NCBI GenBank assembly: GCA_002695115.1
Contig: NZOA01000025.1
Coordinates: 62,803 to 68,272, forward strand
From: Planctomycetota bacterium
GTDB taxonomy: Bacteria > Planctomycetota > UBA8108
Direction: 5' to 3'
DNA length: 5,470 bases
The notes under the pieces are model-generated. The model saw only the letters and a list, made by a program, of their open reading frames with translations, searched no databases and was not told the origin of the DNA. This document shows positions 4,719 through 5,470 of the stretch, in pieces. Position numbers and translations under genes: made by a program. How positions within the stretch are numbered: the stretch's first letter is position 1; the number at the start of each line of letters is the position of its first letter.

Positions 4719-5470
4719 TCCCGGCGGTTTTTTTCCAGGGCGTCTGAGATGATGGCGAGGGCCTCATCGAGTCGGGCGTGATCGGTTCGCAGGTGGAGGA
4801 TGCACAGGCGCAGGTAGAAGCGCCCGTCGACGATCGTACCGGTGAGCATGACCCGCTGGTCTCGGTTGATACGTTCGAGTAACGCCTGGTTGCGGGCGTC
4901 TTCTTCGGCCGGCTTGCAGTTCTCGAATCTCTGGCGGAACATGAAGAGACTCAGGTCCGGCGCCACGGGGATCTCGACATCTTCTATTGAACGCAGGTGT
5001 TCCCAGGCCCGAAGGGCGAGCTCGCGTTTGAGCTCGAGAGAGCTCCTGAAGGCATCGACTCCGTGGAGCTTGAGAGGCAGCCAGAGCCGCAGGCCCCACC
5101 ACTGGCGCGACAGCTCCGGGGTGAATTCGCAGAAGTCGTAATGTTCTCCCTCTTGCATCTCGGGCATGTAAGATGCGCTGGATTGGAACGCCTCGCGCAG
5201 GGGGGCCATGTCTCGCACCAGCAGGGCTCCTGTTCCGTAGGCCAGGAAGAGACCCTTGTGGGGATCGACTGCGAGGGAATCGGCAAGCCCCATCCCGCTG
5301 AGTGATTCCGCCAGCTCCGGCACCAGGCGGAATGCGGCCCCATAGGCGCCATCGACATGATGCCAGAGGCCCTCTTCGGCTGCCACGTGGGCGATTTCTT
5401 CGAGGGGATCGACGGAGCCGGTGTTGACGGTTCCGGCGCTCGAGCATACGAAGAAGGGCAGCAGGCCGGC
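4715..5470 (-). CDS. group II PLP-dependent decarboxylase, C-terminal part (5' end outside window)
   Basis: The frame is open from the window edge to a TGA at 4717-4715 and gives 251 residues, about half of a usual enzyme of this class. It belongs to the fold-type I pyridoxal-phosphate decarboxylases that include aromatic-L-amino-acid, glutamate and related amino-acid decarboxylases. Counting from the window edge, the sequence runs GLLPFFVCSSAGTVNTGSVDPL, then HVDGAYGAAF with D40, which should contact the pyridine nitrogen, then DSLAVDPHKGLFLAYGTGALL, with K72 as the Schiff-base lysine after H71. The end, GRFYLRLCILHLRTDHARLDEAL, matches the usual C-terminal domain. The common DAAY is DGAY here. 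The substrate cannot be assigned without the N-terminal half. A GTG at 5386 could look like a start, but the family pattern continues upstream through it, so it is internal. The gene converges on the dehydrogenase gene with nine bases between the stops. Confidence 0.93.
   Translation of the reverse strand, partial: AGLLPFFVCSSAGTVNTGSVDPLEEIAHVAAEEGLWHHVDGAYGAAFRLVPELAESLSGMGLADSLAVDPHKGLFLAYGTGALLVRDMAPLREAFQSSASYMPEMQEGEHYDFCEFTPELSRQWWGLRLWLPLKLHGVDAFRSSLELKRELALRAWEHLRSIEDVEIPVAPDLSLFMFRQRFENCKPAEEDARNQALLERINRDQRVMLTGTIVDGRFYLRLCILHLRTDHARLDEALAIISDALEKNRRD

Noticed and set aside
4715..5386. Decarboxylase treated as a complete short gene starting at GTG 5386
   Set aside because: The frame stays open to the window edge and the upstream codons encode conserved family sequence (AGTVNTGSVDPL), so the real start lies outside.
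4764..5447. 227-codon minus-strand frame overlapping the decarboxylase in another phase
   Set aside because: The product is an Arg/Pro-rich low-information sequence, while the other phase gives the PLP lysine and other decarboxylase motifs.

Overview
The window is GC-rich bacterial DNA, gene-dense, on both strands. A Tat-exported DUF1501 protein beside a secreted alpha/beta hydrolase of the 'VFFFGGGW' type, together with an M14-like peptidase tail and a cysteine-rich ferrochelatase, suggests Planctomycetota or a neighbouring environmental phylum (other PVC bacteria, Acidobacteriota). This placement is inferred from protein families recalled from memory; there is no rRNA or other phylogenetic marker here.

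Layout. Positions 1-166 (+) are the last 54 codons of a protein that looks like an M14-type zinc carboxypeptidase. A 106-base gap with a possible hairpin leads to hemH (273-1370, +), a ferrochelatase with a six-cysteine insert. It runs head-on into a minus-strand unit; both stop codons are read from one CTAG at 1367-1370. Read 5'->3', that unit is a methyltransferase relic (3759-3508), a DUF1501 protein with a Tat signal (3486-2326) and a secreted alpha/beta hydrolase (2272-1367). A divergent control region (about 3760-3835) separates it from a plus-strand beta-hydroxyacid dehydrogenase of the 3-hydroxyisobutyrate dehydrogenase family (3836-4705). That gene converges on the C-terminal half of a group II PLP-dependent decarboxylase (5470-4715, -, cut by the window edge). 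The two genes are 9 bases apart, and a perfect palindrome (4702-4718) contains both stop codons.

The genes do not form one pathway. HemH finishes heme synthesis in the cytoplasm. The DUF1501 protein and the hydrolase are probably co-transcribed and exported. The dehydrogenase and decarboxylase act in cytoplasmic intermediary or amino-acid metabolism and are linked only by position.

The most notable point is the 349-base stretch between the DUF1501 gene and the dehydrogenase. On the minus strand it holds the two ends of a class I SAM-dependent methyltransferase joined in frame. The middle is missing, no start codon is visible, and a TGA stands where a Trp codon is expected, after which the family-like tail continues to a TAA. 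I found no CRISPR array, insertion sequence, tRNA, rRNA or clearly novel multi-gene system.
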